Below are positions 1 to 6,474 of a stretch of DNA of 64,000 bases, in pieces. The stretch is from a virus: positions 1 to 64,000 of the IMG/VR virus record IMGVR_UViG_3300044627_003499. One strand, 5' to 3'. The notes under the pieces are model-generated. The model saw only the letters and a program-made list of their open reading frames with translations, made no database searches and was not told the DNA's origin. Numbering within the stretch: the stretch's first letter is position 1; every line of letters starts with the position of its first letter. A program made the position numbers and the translations under genes.

Positions 1-483
1 TCTAGCGTTAAGGTTAGAAGTAAAAGCCGCTGACGGAAAAATAAAAGCTATGCCATCCAAAGAACCTGCTTGTGCATAAACAGAAACTGTGTAAGCAAGA
101 CCGCTTGTAAAAGATTGCGTTGGCGTAATTACGCTATGAGCCGCAGCGGCGCCATCGTTGCTATCAGTTAGAGTATCAGCAGTGACAGTTCCATTTGGCG
201 CTGAAACCGAGTTAGCGGAAATAGTAATGTTGCTTTTCCCCCAACTCGCATTATCAAACTCCTCACTCCTTAGCAGCAGGTTCGTCACCGCCGACTGCAG
301 CGTTCCCGCGCTGTCGATGTAGGTCGCGATGCTGGCGCGGGTGAACGCAACTAAATTTTGCCCAGTTGTAGAATCAATTAAACTTTTAGTAGACGCAAAG
401 TTTAAATCAAGAGCAGCATTTTTAAATACAGTAGAGACAAAGTTTCCAGCTGTTAAAGCTTTTAAATGAGGAAGTATAAACAT
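1..483 (-). CDS. Tail appendage / carbohydrate-binding protein, N-terminal part
   Basis: The gene runs off the left window edge, so only about 161 N-terminal residues are visible, starting MFILPHLKAL. The stretch FTRASIATYIDSAG followed by NLLLRSEEFDNASW is the recurrent phage module seen at the start of lectin-like (concanavalin-type) tail proteins. It starts 5 nt after the stop of the upstream small tail protein, so the two are probably co-translated. The DNA encoding the module (about 246-345) is visibly GC-richer than its AT-rich flanks. The role in host surface binding is inferred from the family. Confidence 0.7.
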   Translation of the reverse strand, partial: MFILPHLKALTAGNFVSTVFKNAALDLNFASTKSLIDSTTGQNLVAFTRASIATYIDSAGTLQSAVTNLLLRSEEFDNASWGKSNITISANSVSAPNGTVTADTLTDSNDGAAAAHSVITPTQSFTSGLAYTVSVYAQAGSLDGIAFIFPSAAFTSNLNAR

Positions 484-488
484 CTTGA

Positions 489-884
489 TTAGTTTGTAGT
501 ATCGCCAGTAAGAATGTATTCGTTTGTTATTACGCTAACTAAAGATGCAATTGCATATTGGCCACCTGTTTTATTTGTGTTATTTCGTAAACGCAAAGTT
601 GCGCCGGCTCCAGCGGTTACCGTTATTTGTCCTGTTCCATACTGGACGATGCTGCATGTAAAACGTTTGTCTAATCCTGCTGGAATTGTTAACGTAATAG
701 CAGATGAATTTGTAAAAACAACAATTTTTCCGTTGTCATTATTATTTAAAGTATAAGCGGTAGCTGTTTTTGTTGTTACCCCAGGGGGGTTTAATTGATA
801 CGTATCCGCTGAAACACCAGGAAAATTACAATACTGCTTGTAAATAGCTGTGCCTTCAGAATTTATTAAAGGAAATTTAGGCAT
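489..884 (-). CDS. Small tail fibre-type virion protein
   Basis: This 131-residue protein consists of short beta-rich stretches. The C-terminal half (ITLTIPAGLD, FTCSIVQYGTGQITV, then a Gly-Gly-Tyr-Ala turn and LTGDTTN end) matches the generic C-terminal domain of many phage tail-fibre and spike proteins. An AGAAGG ribosome-binding site lies 7 nt before the ATG. It is the first gene of the leftward tail operon. The exact structural role is not visible. Confidence 0.65.
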   Translation of the reverse strand: MPKFPLINSEGTAIYKQYCNFPGVSADTYQLNPPGVTTKTATAYTLNNNDNGKIVVFTNSSAITLTIPAGLDKRFTCSIVQYGTGQITVTAGAGATLRLRNNTNKTGGQYAIASLVSVITNEYILTGDTTN

Positions 885-1062
885 GTGCGTACCTTCTTGT
901 TTTTGTAAGTCTAGCAGGACAAATTAAGCTTGGGCTTCTGTCCAGGGAAGACGCGTAGCAATTGTGTTAGTAGTAACAGCTCACCGGATCACTCGTATTC
1001 CAATTTTAACACCACGTTTTGATTAGTAGCTTAAAATAATAGAAAGTATCTGTGGTAACCAA

Positions 1063-2370
1063 GTGCAAGTTCGTTATATCAATGATTATGGTGATGGAAC
1101 CTCAGGTTTTATTGACTATGGTTCTGGGATTGTGGTTACTACAGCTAGTGGTCAACCCCTTCCTGTAACAACGCAATCAAACAGCACAGCAACAGATGCA
1201 TTCGGTCGGCTTCGTACGTCTAGCCCTTTGACTCTGTTTGATTCAAGCCATCGTTACAAAGACAATGGACTGTGGACTACCGCTACGGGAACTGGTGGTA
1301 CAACAACGTTTGATGCTAATGCTGGTCTTGTCACACTAAATACAACTACTGCTTCTGGCTCGTCAATCGTTCGGGAAACAACTAAGTGTTTTTCCTATCA
1401 ACCAGGGAAATCCCTGTTGGTGATGTCCACGTTTGTAATGAACGCACCGCAAACAAACCTGCGGCAACGTGTTGGATACTATGGTGTTAGCAATGGCATG
1501 TTCCTTGAACAAGATGGAACAACCATATCGCTTGTTAAGCGTAGTGCAGTAACTGGTTCTACGGTTGACACCAAGGTTGCCAAGGCTAGTTGGAACATTG
1601 ATCCAATGGATGGCTCTGGTCCATCCGGTTACACACTTGATCTTACTAAAGCGCAAATCTTATGGATGGATATTGAGTGGTTAGGACTTGGTACGGTTCG
1701 CATTGGTTTTATTATCAATGGGGAATTTGTACACTGCCATTCATTTCACCATGCAAACTTAGTTACTTCAACGTATATAACAACAGCATCCCTTCCACTG
1801 CGATATGAAATTACCAATACAAATACAACAGCTGCTACCAGTACGTTAAAACAAATTTGTTCAACTGTTCTTTCAGAAGGTGGTTACGAATTACGTGGAT
1901 CGCAGCAAGCTGTAGGCACAACCATTACGGGAGCATACAATCTAACCGCCTCTGGAACTTACTATCCACCAGTAGCTATTCGACTTAAAGCTGCTAATTT
2001 AGATGCAATTGCAATTATTACAGCAGTTGCAATTATGGCAAGTGGGGGAACTGCCAATTATAGCTGGCGTGTTAACCAAGCCGCAACCGTTAGTGGCGGT
2101 ACATGGACCAGTGCAGGAGTTAATTCTTCTGTTGAATATAACTTATCTGGTGTGTCAAGCAGTGGTGGTCGTGTTTTGGCTCAAGGATATTTTGCTGGTG
2201 GTAACAACAATCAAGTTCCTATTAATATTCTTAAAGAAGCCGTGTTTCAATCTCAATTGGAACGAGATGGTTTAACAAGCACTCCTTATGAAATCAGTGT
2301 TACTGTTGCGGCTAGCTCAAATAACCAAGGTGTTTATGCATCGATAGACTGGGAGGAAATATCCAGGTAA
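1063..2370 (+). CDS. Virion structural protein (cyanophage type)
   Basis: The 435-residue protein starts with a GTG. Its N-terminus has the RYINDYGDGTSGFIDYGSG and DAFGRLRTSSPLTLFDSSH motifs I associate with a widespread cyanophage/environmental-phage virion protein. The remainder is Thr/Ser/Gly-rich and beta-like, as expected of a fibre or capsid decoration protein. It is transcribed divergently from the tail genes at 1-884; the 178-bp gap has no promoter I can call with confidence. Function beyond 'structural' is unknown. Confidence 0.65.
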   Translation: MQVRYINDYGDGTSGFIDYGSGIVVTTASGQPLPVTTQSNSTATDAFGRLRTSSPLTLFDSSHRYKDNGLWTTATGTGGTTTFDANAGLVTLNTTTASGSSIVRETTKCFSYQPGKSLLVMSTFVMNAPQTNLRQRVGYYGVSNGMFLEQDGTTISLVKRSAVTGSTVDTKVAKASWNIDPMDGSGPSGYTLDLTKAQILWMDIEWLGLGTVRIGFIINGEFVHCHSFHHANLVTSTYITTASLPLRYEITNTNTTAATSTLKQICSTVLSEGGYELRGSQQAVGTTITGAYNLTASGTYYPPVAIRLKAANLDAIAIITAVAIMASGGTANYSWRVNQAATVSGGTWTSAGVNSSVEYNLSGVSSSGGRVLAQGYFAGGNNNQVPINILKEAVFQSQLERDGLTSTPYEISVTVAASSNNQGVYASIDWEEISR

Positions 2371-2405
2371 GCTTTGGTAAACTAGATAGATAAAGGTATT
2401 TGACT

Positions 2406-2960
2406 ATGTATACTCCCGGTCCTCAACAGTATCAAGTTGCTGAAACTCCCCAGGCTCAACCGGTTCCTCAGCCTCAGGACAAACCTAAAGCTCCTACTAA
2501 ATCCAAGGCCGGTGGTGATGTGGGTGCATTCATCCAGCAGTGCATTTCACTTTGCGCTTACCTCAAGGAACTTGAAACCCAATCACATTTAATTCATCTC
2601 AACTACGAGGGATCAAACTTCCTTGGGGTCCATGCATTCCTGAAGGATCAATACGAGGCTCACCTGGAGCAGTTTGATACCCTTGCTGAGTTTGTTCGCA
2701 GCATGGACTACTTGATGCCAATGTGTGGTTGTGGGCTTAAAGATGCTGCTCCTCCCATGCAGGCAGTGACTTCCTACAAAGGCGCTGACATGCTTGGCGT
2801 GTACTACAAGAACCTTGAGGAGCTGGGCATGAAAGCCAAGAAGCTTGAGCCGGTAGCACAAAAGGTTGGGGCAATTGACATCCAAAACTACATGGCTGAC
2901 CTTGTTGGCCAGGCATTTAAAGCTGCTTGGTTTGTTAAAGCGGTACTTAGGTCTTCTTGA
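2406..2960 (+). CDS. Dps/ferritin-like protein with altered ferroxidase site
   Basis: Residues 60-100 match the Dps signature: H64, the NYEGSNFLGVH segment with H76 twelve residues later, then D91-T-L-A-E95. In E. coli Dps the residue four after the second His is an iron-ligand Asp; here it is Lys (K80). A Pro/Gln/Lys-rich N-terminal tail of about 35 residues could bind DNA. ATG 2406 is chosen because AAAGG (2392-2396) is spaced 9 nt from it; a TTG at 2400 is in frame. The predicted role is DNA binding or iron/redox protection. The fold call is firm, activity doubtful. Confidence 0.7.
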   Translation: MYTPGPQQYQVAETPQAQPVPQPQDKPKAPTKSKAGGDVGAFIQQCISLCAYLKELETQSHLIHLNYEGSNFLGVHAFLKDQYEAHLEQFDTLAEFVRSMDYLMPMCGCGLKDAAPPMQAVTSYKGADMLGVYYKNLEELGMKAKKLEPVAQKVGAIDIQNYMADLVGQAFKAAWFVKAVLRSS

Positions 2961-3405
2961 ATTTCTGCCCTGGGATAACTGGTTGCATTACAGCATCGTA
3001 ATGTGACCAGCCAAGCTTTAAACGTCGTTCAATAGTTTGGCGTTTAAGTCCTGTTTCTAATGCCCATTCTTTAACTGTTTGGCATTTGCCGTCAATCGTA
3101 ATAGAAATACACATTGAACGATTTCTATTTTGTTCGGTACGTGTTGCCCACCTGCAATTATCTGGGCAATAGTCTCCTGTTGAGCTAATGCGTTCAATTG
3201 AATAATTAGGGCCCGGCCTTTCACCCATGTCTTTTAAAAAATTTTCAAACACAGTCCACCGGCTGCAAACTTTTATCCCTTTTGCGCCGTAATTTTCATA
3301 CGCTTTTGTATTTGAATTTTGACAACGGGTTTTCATATTATGCCAAGTAGAATGAGTCAATGAACGCTTACTATTTAAAGAATGGCCGTGACGTTGGGTG
3401 CTCAT
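2947..3405 (-). CDS. HNH endonuclease (NUMOD-type C-terminus), freestanding
   Basis: About 152 residues. The THSTWHNMKTRCQNSNTKAY segment, YGAKGIKVCSRW, YSIERISSTGDYCPDNCRWA and TEQNRNR form the compact HNH fold common in phage homing endonucleases. The C-terminal 45 residues look like a helix-turn-helix recognition module. The reading frame is open up to 3435, but the in-frame ATG at 3405 gives the usual family N-terminus. It overlaps the 3' end of the Dps-like gene by 14 bp on the opposite strand. Predicted mobile endonuclease. Confidence 0.75.
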   Translation of the reverse strand: MSTQRHGHSLNSKRSLTHSTWHNMKTRCQNSNTKAYENYGAKGIKVCSRWTVFENFLKDMGERPGPNYSIERISSTGDYCPDNCRWATRTEQNRNRSMCISITIDGKCQTVKEWALETGLKRQTIERRLKLGWSHYDAVMQPVIPGQKFKKT

Positions 3406-3460
3406 GTAAAGTTGCCGTTGTAACCATGCTAACACATAAAGCTACGTTGAGGAATGGGTG

Positions 3461-4066
3461 ATGGAATTTTTTGATCCTTCTTCTTTGTCTAATTTGCCAA
3501 CAGACTTTGGCGATGTAGCCATGAGTCGTGGACAAGCTCGTCAAATTATTGATCGTTTTACCCAGGAAGCAGTAAAGAAAAACATAACTCCCGATGCTTT
3601 TCAAGAAGGTTTGTACTACTTAGGTCAAGTAGGCCAAAGTCCTGACTTCACTCGAAGCACAATTCGCAATACATTAAAAAGCCCAATGGGCAGATTAATG
3701 CTTGATAATCCACAGTTGGCAACGCAAGCAGTTGGCCAGTTTGGTAGTTTGGTTGAAGGTGTTAATCCTGCATTAGCAGGTAAACACATGGGATTGGTAA
3801 ACCAATTAATGCAAGAAGCTAAAAAAGATAACCTGTTGCGATCCAATGTAACTTATGACGAAATCAAACGTGAAGTACAACAACCCATGTACGGCGCTTT
3901 ACAGGATTGGGTAAAAGATAAAAAAAGTAATGCAGCTGCAGTAGAAGTTTTAAACAAGTCATCTTTAGGAAAAAATATTACACCGGGTACGGTAAATTAC
4001 ATCTTCCCTAAAGGTATGCCAAAGACTGGGCTTCCTCAATACGCATTGGGAATACCTTTTAAATAG
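3461..4066 (+). CDS. Unknown helical virion-associated protein
   Basis: 201 residues, mostly helical, with no domain I recognise. ATG 3461 is preferred over the adjacent GTG 3458 because GAGG (3449-3452) is correctly spaced. Its stop abuts the stop of the convergent HNH gene at 4067. Being among structural genes it may be a virion or assembly protein, but that is inference from position. Confidence 0.6.
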   Translation: MEFFDPSSLSNLPTDFGDVAMSRGQARQIIDRFTQEAVKKNITPDAFQEGLYYLGQVGQSPDFTRSTIRNTLKSPMGRLMLDNPQLATQAVGQFGSLVEGVNPALAGKHMGLVNQLMQEAKKDNLLRSNVTYDEIKREVQQPMYGALQDWVKDKKSNAAAVEVLNKSSLGKNITPGTVNYIFPKGMPKTGLPQYALGIPFK

Positions 4067-4315
4067 TTAATCACTCCAGTGCTCAAGCCGGTGGCAGTTA
4101 CAGCATAGCGGAATACATTTATTGATTTCTTCTTGGATACGGCGCCAGGCGTATCCGTGATTGACCATACTTGACACATTTAAATCCTTGTCACCTACAT
4201 GGTGAAACTCAAGGACTCTATAGTCTTCCAGGGCGCAATGCTCACACTTAAGAGTCTTCTTGTATTCCAAGAATCTCTTTCGGTTTTCTTGTAACCTGCG
4301 TGTACTTGTTGACAC
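4067..4315 (-). CDS. Small HNH endonuclease
   Basis: 82 residues with a classical HNH core: CEHC zinc knuckle, VLEFHHV (the H-H pair), LNVSSMV, then CIPLCCNCHRLEH. Length is typical of minimal phage HNH nucleases. It abuts the 3' end of the preceding plus-strand gene exactly (4066/4067) and lies just downstream of the tRNA-like sequence on its own strand. Predicted to nick or cut DNA as a mobile element. Confidence 0.8.
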   Translation of the reverse strand: MSTSTRRLQENRKRFLEYKKTLKCEHCALEDYRVLEFHHVGDKDLNVSSMVNHGYAWRRIQEEINKCIPLCCNCHRLEHWSD

Positions 4316-4344
4316 TAAAGCCTACGCATTCTTTTTCAGTATAA

Positions 4345-4416
4345 AGGGTCGTGCCGGAATCGAACCGACTTTCAATGTGTGTTGTCCACCCGTCCTTACC
4401 AATAGACTACCGACCC
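4345..4416 (-). tRNA. tRNA-like gene, anticodon unclear, probably degenerate
   Basis: The minus strand folds into a near-cloverleaf of 72 nt. Six of seven acceptor pairs form (position 7/66 mismatched). A good D-arm with GGTAA in the loop is present, and the T-arm is perfect (GTCGG, loop TTCGATT, CCGGC). The anticodon arm is poor: GTG/CAC encloses GACAACA, which lacks U33 and gives no convincing anticodon. No CCA is encoded. It could be a decaying tRNA or a tRNA mimic. Confidence 0.55.
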
Positions 4417-4457
4417 AGCCCGATGCAAAGCAGAGCGGGAACATAAACATCATACAC

Positions 4458-4486
4458 AAAAAATCCCGGCTACTCACACCGGGATT
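4458..4486 (-). terminator. Rho-independent terminator
   Basis: On the minus strand AATCCCGG, a 9-nt loop and CCGGGATT form an 8-bp stem followed by six T. It should end the leftward transcript coming from about 7.5 kb. Confidence 0.85.
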
Positions 4487-4574
4487 AAGCATCCTTACCG
4501 CTGTTGCAAGCCCTACCGTAAGGTGTCAGGGTTTCGACTATTACCCTGGAGCTTTAGTGCTCTCCGATACACTA
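4458..4574 (-). ncRNA. Candidate structured RNA ending in the terminator
   Basis: Directly after the stop of the Lys-rich gene the minus strand carries three back-to-back hairpins: GAGC/GCTC (4549-4562), CAGGGT/ACCCTG (4527-4548) and CCTTAC/GTAAGG (4493-4523). The terminator hairpin follows. There is no ORF. It may be a 3'-UTR-derived small RNA or simply a structured 3' end. No known family is recognised. Confidence 0.35.
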
Positions 4575-4724
4575 TCACTTTTTCTTTTTTGCTGCGGCAT
4601 CTTTTTTCTTGGCAATCATCTCTTTGAACTTATCGCGAGCCTCAGTTTGTTTGGCAGATGCGCCACCTTTGCCCTTGGCGGGAGGTACAGCTTTCTTGGG
4701 GGGAACAGGCTTTTTCTTTTCCAT
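4575..4724 (-). CDS. Small Lys-rich basic protein
   Basis: 49 residues beginning MEKKKPVPPKKAVPP and ending in a poly-Lys tail; about one third is Lys. It has no recognised domain and no clear Shine-Dalgarno. Similar tiny basic proteins recur in this genome (45974-46138, 52510-52734). It may bind nucleic acid; that is inference from charge only. Confidence 0.55.
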   Translation of the reverse strand: MEKKKPVPPKKAVPPAKGKGGASAKQTEARDKFKEMIAKKKDAAAKKKK

Positions 4725-4757
4725 GATAATCAGGAATCTTTATTAAGTATAAGCGGG

Positions 4758-4964
4758 TTATTTGTTTTTGTAACGCTTGGCTGCGCGAGCTGCACGCCCG
4801 GCTTTTTCCGCTGCTTCTGTGTTGGGAACAAACTGTTTTCCTTTTTGGCTACCAGTGCGTTTCTTTTGGTCGGTCTCCTGACGTTCTTCTTTTGACAGTG
4901 AGGCCCAGGCGCTTTCTGGTAGGTAGCGTTTTGTATATCCTTTTTGAATTGCTTTGTCTGCCAT
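4758..4964 (-). CDS. DUF5872-like protein, C-terminal segment
   Basis: 68 residues: KRYLPESAWASLSKEER, then KKRTGSQKGKQFVPNT, then an Ala/Arg/Lys tail. From memory these motifs form the C-terminal third of the basic DUF5872-type protein found in large viruses and phages. Its ATG overlaps the stop of the upstream segment as TAATG, which favours coupled re-initiation. The N-terminal and central thirds are encoded just upstream (5275-4964), so one ancestral protein appears to be split. Confidence 0.7.
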   Translation of the reverse strand: MADKAIQKGYTKRYLPESAWASLSKEERQETDQKKRTGSQKGKQFVPNTEAAEKAGRAARAAKRYKNK

Positions 4965-5149
4965 TACTTTGAGTCTTTATATTTTTTGGCAGCAGATTTG
5001 GCTTTACTTCGTTTCTCATATTCATCCTTAGTCATCCACTTCTCTTTGCCCCATTTCTCCAGGGACTTCTGCTTTTCTCCCTTGCCTCCTTTATATCCCC
5101 CTCCTTCTTTTTCGTACTCTTGTGCAACAAGCTGAGCCTTGCGTGCCGA
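4964..5149 (-). CDS. DUF5872-like protein, central segment (no ordinary start)
   Basis: The frame encodes SARKAQLVAQEYEKEGGGYK, KSLEKWGKEKWMTKDEY and a Lys-rich end, 61 residues before TAA. It is in the same frame as the segment at 5171-5275 but separated by TAG, TAA and TAA codons. It has no ATG, GTG or TTG near its start; only an ATT at 5152-5150 or a late ATG exists. It would be expressed by ribosome bypass from the upstream segment, by a non-canonical start, or not at all. Confidence 0.55.
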   Translation of the reverse strand, partial: SARKAQLVAQEYEKEGGGYKGGKGEKQKSLEKWGKEKWMTKDEYEKRSKAKSAAKKYKDSK

Positions 5150-5176
5150 AATAATTAATTAGCCTTACGGCTACGA
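5147..5176 (-). other. Candidate translational bypass element (T4 gene 60-like)
   Basis: On the minus strand a TCG codon (5176-5174) is followed at once by TAG, which opens a 5-bp hairpin TAGCC-GTAA-GGCTA with a GNRA-type loop. An AT-rich spacer and a second TCG (5149-5147) follow. Joining the two TCG codons removes 27 nt and restores the protein string GEWS-ARKAQ, which is the family consensus as I recall it. T4 gene 60 has the same layout: matched take-off and landing codons, a stop right after take-off, and a hairpin with a stable tetraloop. Function is inferred. Confidence 0.5.
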
Positions 5177-5275
5177 CCACTCTCCCGGTTTGCCTCCACG
5201 ACCTTCACGCATGACTTTATTTTTAATGCGCTCACGCAGATCTGGCTTGGTGTACTTGCTTTTGTCTTCAGCCAT
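5171..5275 (-). CDS. DUF5872-like protein, N-terminal segment
   Basis: 34 residues, MAEDKSKYTKPDLRERIKNK to GGKPGEWS, then TAG. Its ATG overlaps the end of the HNH gene (the endonuclease stop is inside GTTATGGCTGA). A second, diverged version of this N-terminus lies on the far side of the HNH gene at 5912-6010. The natural continuation is the in-frame central segment beyond the candidate bypass element. Confidence 0.65.
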   Translation of the reverse strand: MAEDKSKYTKPDLRERIKNKVMREGRGGKPGEWS

Positions 5276-5876
5276 AACTTCCTCGCTCTTTAAGATAAAT
5301 GACTGCGTTTGTCAATACATCTATATTATCACCAAACAAACCTAAAGCTCTGTTGCATTCTTTACACAACAAACCTCTGAATTCATTGGTTTTATGGTTG
5401 TGATCTATGGCTAAAGATTGACCAACTTTAGGTGGGTCTTGGCAAATTGCGCATAAACCTTCCTGGGCTTCAAGCACTATGTCGTATTGCTGTTTTGTTA
5501 TTCCTCTGCGTTCATATTTTTTGTGTTGATTATGAAGCAAATTTTGCCCTTGTTTTTTAACTTTCTGATAGTGTTCCTTGTTATTGTTTACCCATTTATC
5601 CCAACTTAGTTTATTGCAGGCTTTGCATGAAGAATGAAGATACAATTTACCGTCTTGCTTTCTTCTTCTAAAACAATCCCAATCTAAATAATGAGCACAT
5701 TTAGAGCATTGTTTTTGACCGTCTGCTCCATACAACAATTTAAATCGACGGTTAACTAAAGAGCTGCAATCCTTGCATACGCTGTCTCTTTTTATATTAC
5801 CGGCAGAGTTATACCCTTTGTTTCCAAAATTTTCATGCGGCTTTCGGGTTCCGCATTCTCGGCAAAGCTTTTGCAT
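5268..5876 (-). CDS. HNH endonuclease of the endonuclease VII family
   Basis: 202 residues. Two CxxC...CxxC zinc modules (C5/C8 with C34/C37; C57/C60 with C84/C87) precede a recombination endonuclease VII core. The core has C142-x2-C145, the catalytic D158-H-N-H161 and C171-x2-C174, followed by a conserved LG.FGDN helix. It lies between two versions of the same 5' coding end (5912-6010 and 5171-5275). This is what a homing endonuclease that brought a replacement exon would leave. Confidence 0.85.
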   Translation of the reverse strand: MQKLCRECGTRKPHENFGNKGYNSAGNIKRDSVCKDCSSLVNRRFKLLYGADGQKQCSKCAHYLDWDCFRRRKQDGKLYLHSSCKACNKLSWDKWVNNNKEHYQKVKKQGQNLLHNQHKKYERRGITKQQYDIVLEAQEGLCAICQDPPKVGQSLAIDHNHKTNEFRGLLCKECNRALGLFGDNIDVLTNAVIYLKERGSYG

Positions 5877-5911
5877 TGGTTAGTTTGTGCTTTTCTTACA
5901 ATAGCACAAAA

Positions 5912-6010
5912 TCACTGCCCCGGCTTGCCACCCTTGGAGCCAGCCATCACCCGATCTTTGATGCGCTCGCGTAACTCTGGTTTTGAATACTTACTATCGT
6001 CCTGAGCCAT
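5912..6010 (-). pseudogene. Stranded N-terminus of the DUF5872-like gene
   Basis: 32 residues, MAQDDSKYSKPELRERIKDR through GSKGGKPGQ, ending in TGA exactly where the family has Trp (TGG). It parallels the N-terminal segment at 5171-5275 (same YxKPxLRERIKxxVM and GGKPGx pattern, different codons). It is probably the original 5' end, cut off by insertion of the HNH cassette. It could still be translated: its ATG overlaps the upstream stop as TGATG. Confidence 0.65.
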
Positions 6011-6174
6011 CAGGATTGTTTTTGTTTTTCTTCTAATATTTTAACCCACTTACATGGTTTCATACTCAATTCCCACCCAAGGGGTGGCTTGGGAATTTGA
6101 TAACTCAACCATGCAAAGTAACGGTCTAACCGTTCTTCATCCGAAGGGACTGTCCTCTTTTTGTTTGTGGCCAT
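6010..6174 (-). CDS. Small unknown protein
   Basis: 54 residues starting MATNKKRTVPSDEERLDRYF and ending in a basic helix (KILEEKQKQS). It overlaps the 3' end of the gene at 6137-6394 by 38 nt and the next start by one base (TGATG), so it sits in a tightly coupled operon. No domain is recognised. Confidence 0.55.
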   Translation of the reverse strand: MATNKKRTVPSDEERLDRYFAWLSYQIPKPPLGWELSMKPCKWVKILEEKQKQS

Positions 6175-6394
6175 GACCAAACTTCTCTAAGATCTGATCC
6201 ATGGATTCAACTGATTCTAAACGTACGAGAAGATCAGAGATAGTTGCAATGGTCATTGGATGTTCAGATCTGGCGGCAAACGCAAGCGCGTCACGAAGTT
6301 GCTCGGCGGCTTGATTGACTGCTTCTTTGACCTGACTGGATAAAGACATTTCAGAAGTGCGGGGTCCTCTAAGTATAAACGTGTTGGTGTACAT
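6137..6394 (-). CDS. Small helical protein, unknown
   Basis: Up to 85 residues. An internal start, MSLSSQVKEAVNQAAEQ (ATG 6349), may be the true one. The sequence is amphipathic helical throughout (EQLRDALAFAARSE, LLVRLESVESMDQILEK). No family is recognised. Confidence 0.5.
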   Translation of the reverse strand: MYTNTFILRGPRTSEMSLSSQVKEAVNQAAEQLRDALAFAARSEHPMTIATISDLLVRLESVESMDQILEKFGHGHKQKEDSPFG

Positions 6395-6423
6395 ATGTCT
6401 TTTGGACTAACCCAAACAGTATG

Positions 6424-6456
6424 AAATGCCGTATCAACTTTTGCAATACGGCATTT
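6424..6456. repeat. Perfect 11-bp inverted repeat between genes
   Basis: AAATGCCGTAT (6424-6434) and ATACGGCATTT (6446-6456) flank an 11-nt loop. They lie between the methyltransferase stop and the next gene. There is no T-run on either strand, so this is more likely an RNA stability/processing hairpin or operator than a simple terminator. Confidence 0.6.
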
Positions 6457-6474
6457 ACTGCTATGAGGTAGGGG

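Noticed and set aside
4316-4345. Remnant of the 3461-4066 gene's 3' end beyond the HNH at 4067
   Set aside because: Only TACGCATT is shared, the translated similarity is three residues and there is no stop. Too weak to support another recoded cassette.
4964-5275. Plain stop-codon readthrough instead of bypass
   Set aside because: Three stops (TAG, TAA, TAA) within 15 nt make readthrough very unlikely. A non-canonical ATT start or simple gene decay remain real alternatives to bypass.
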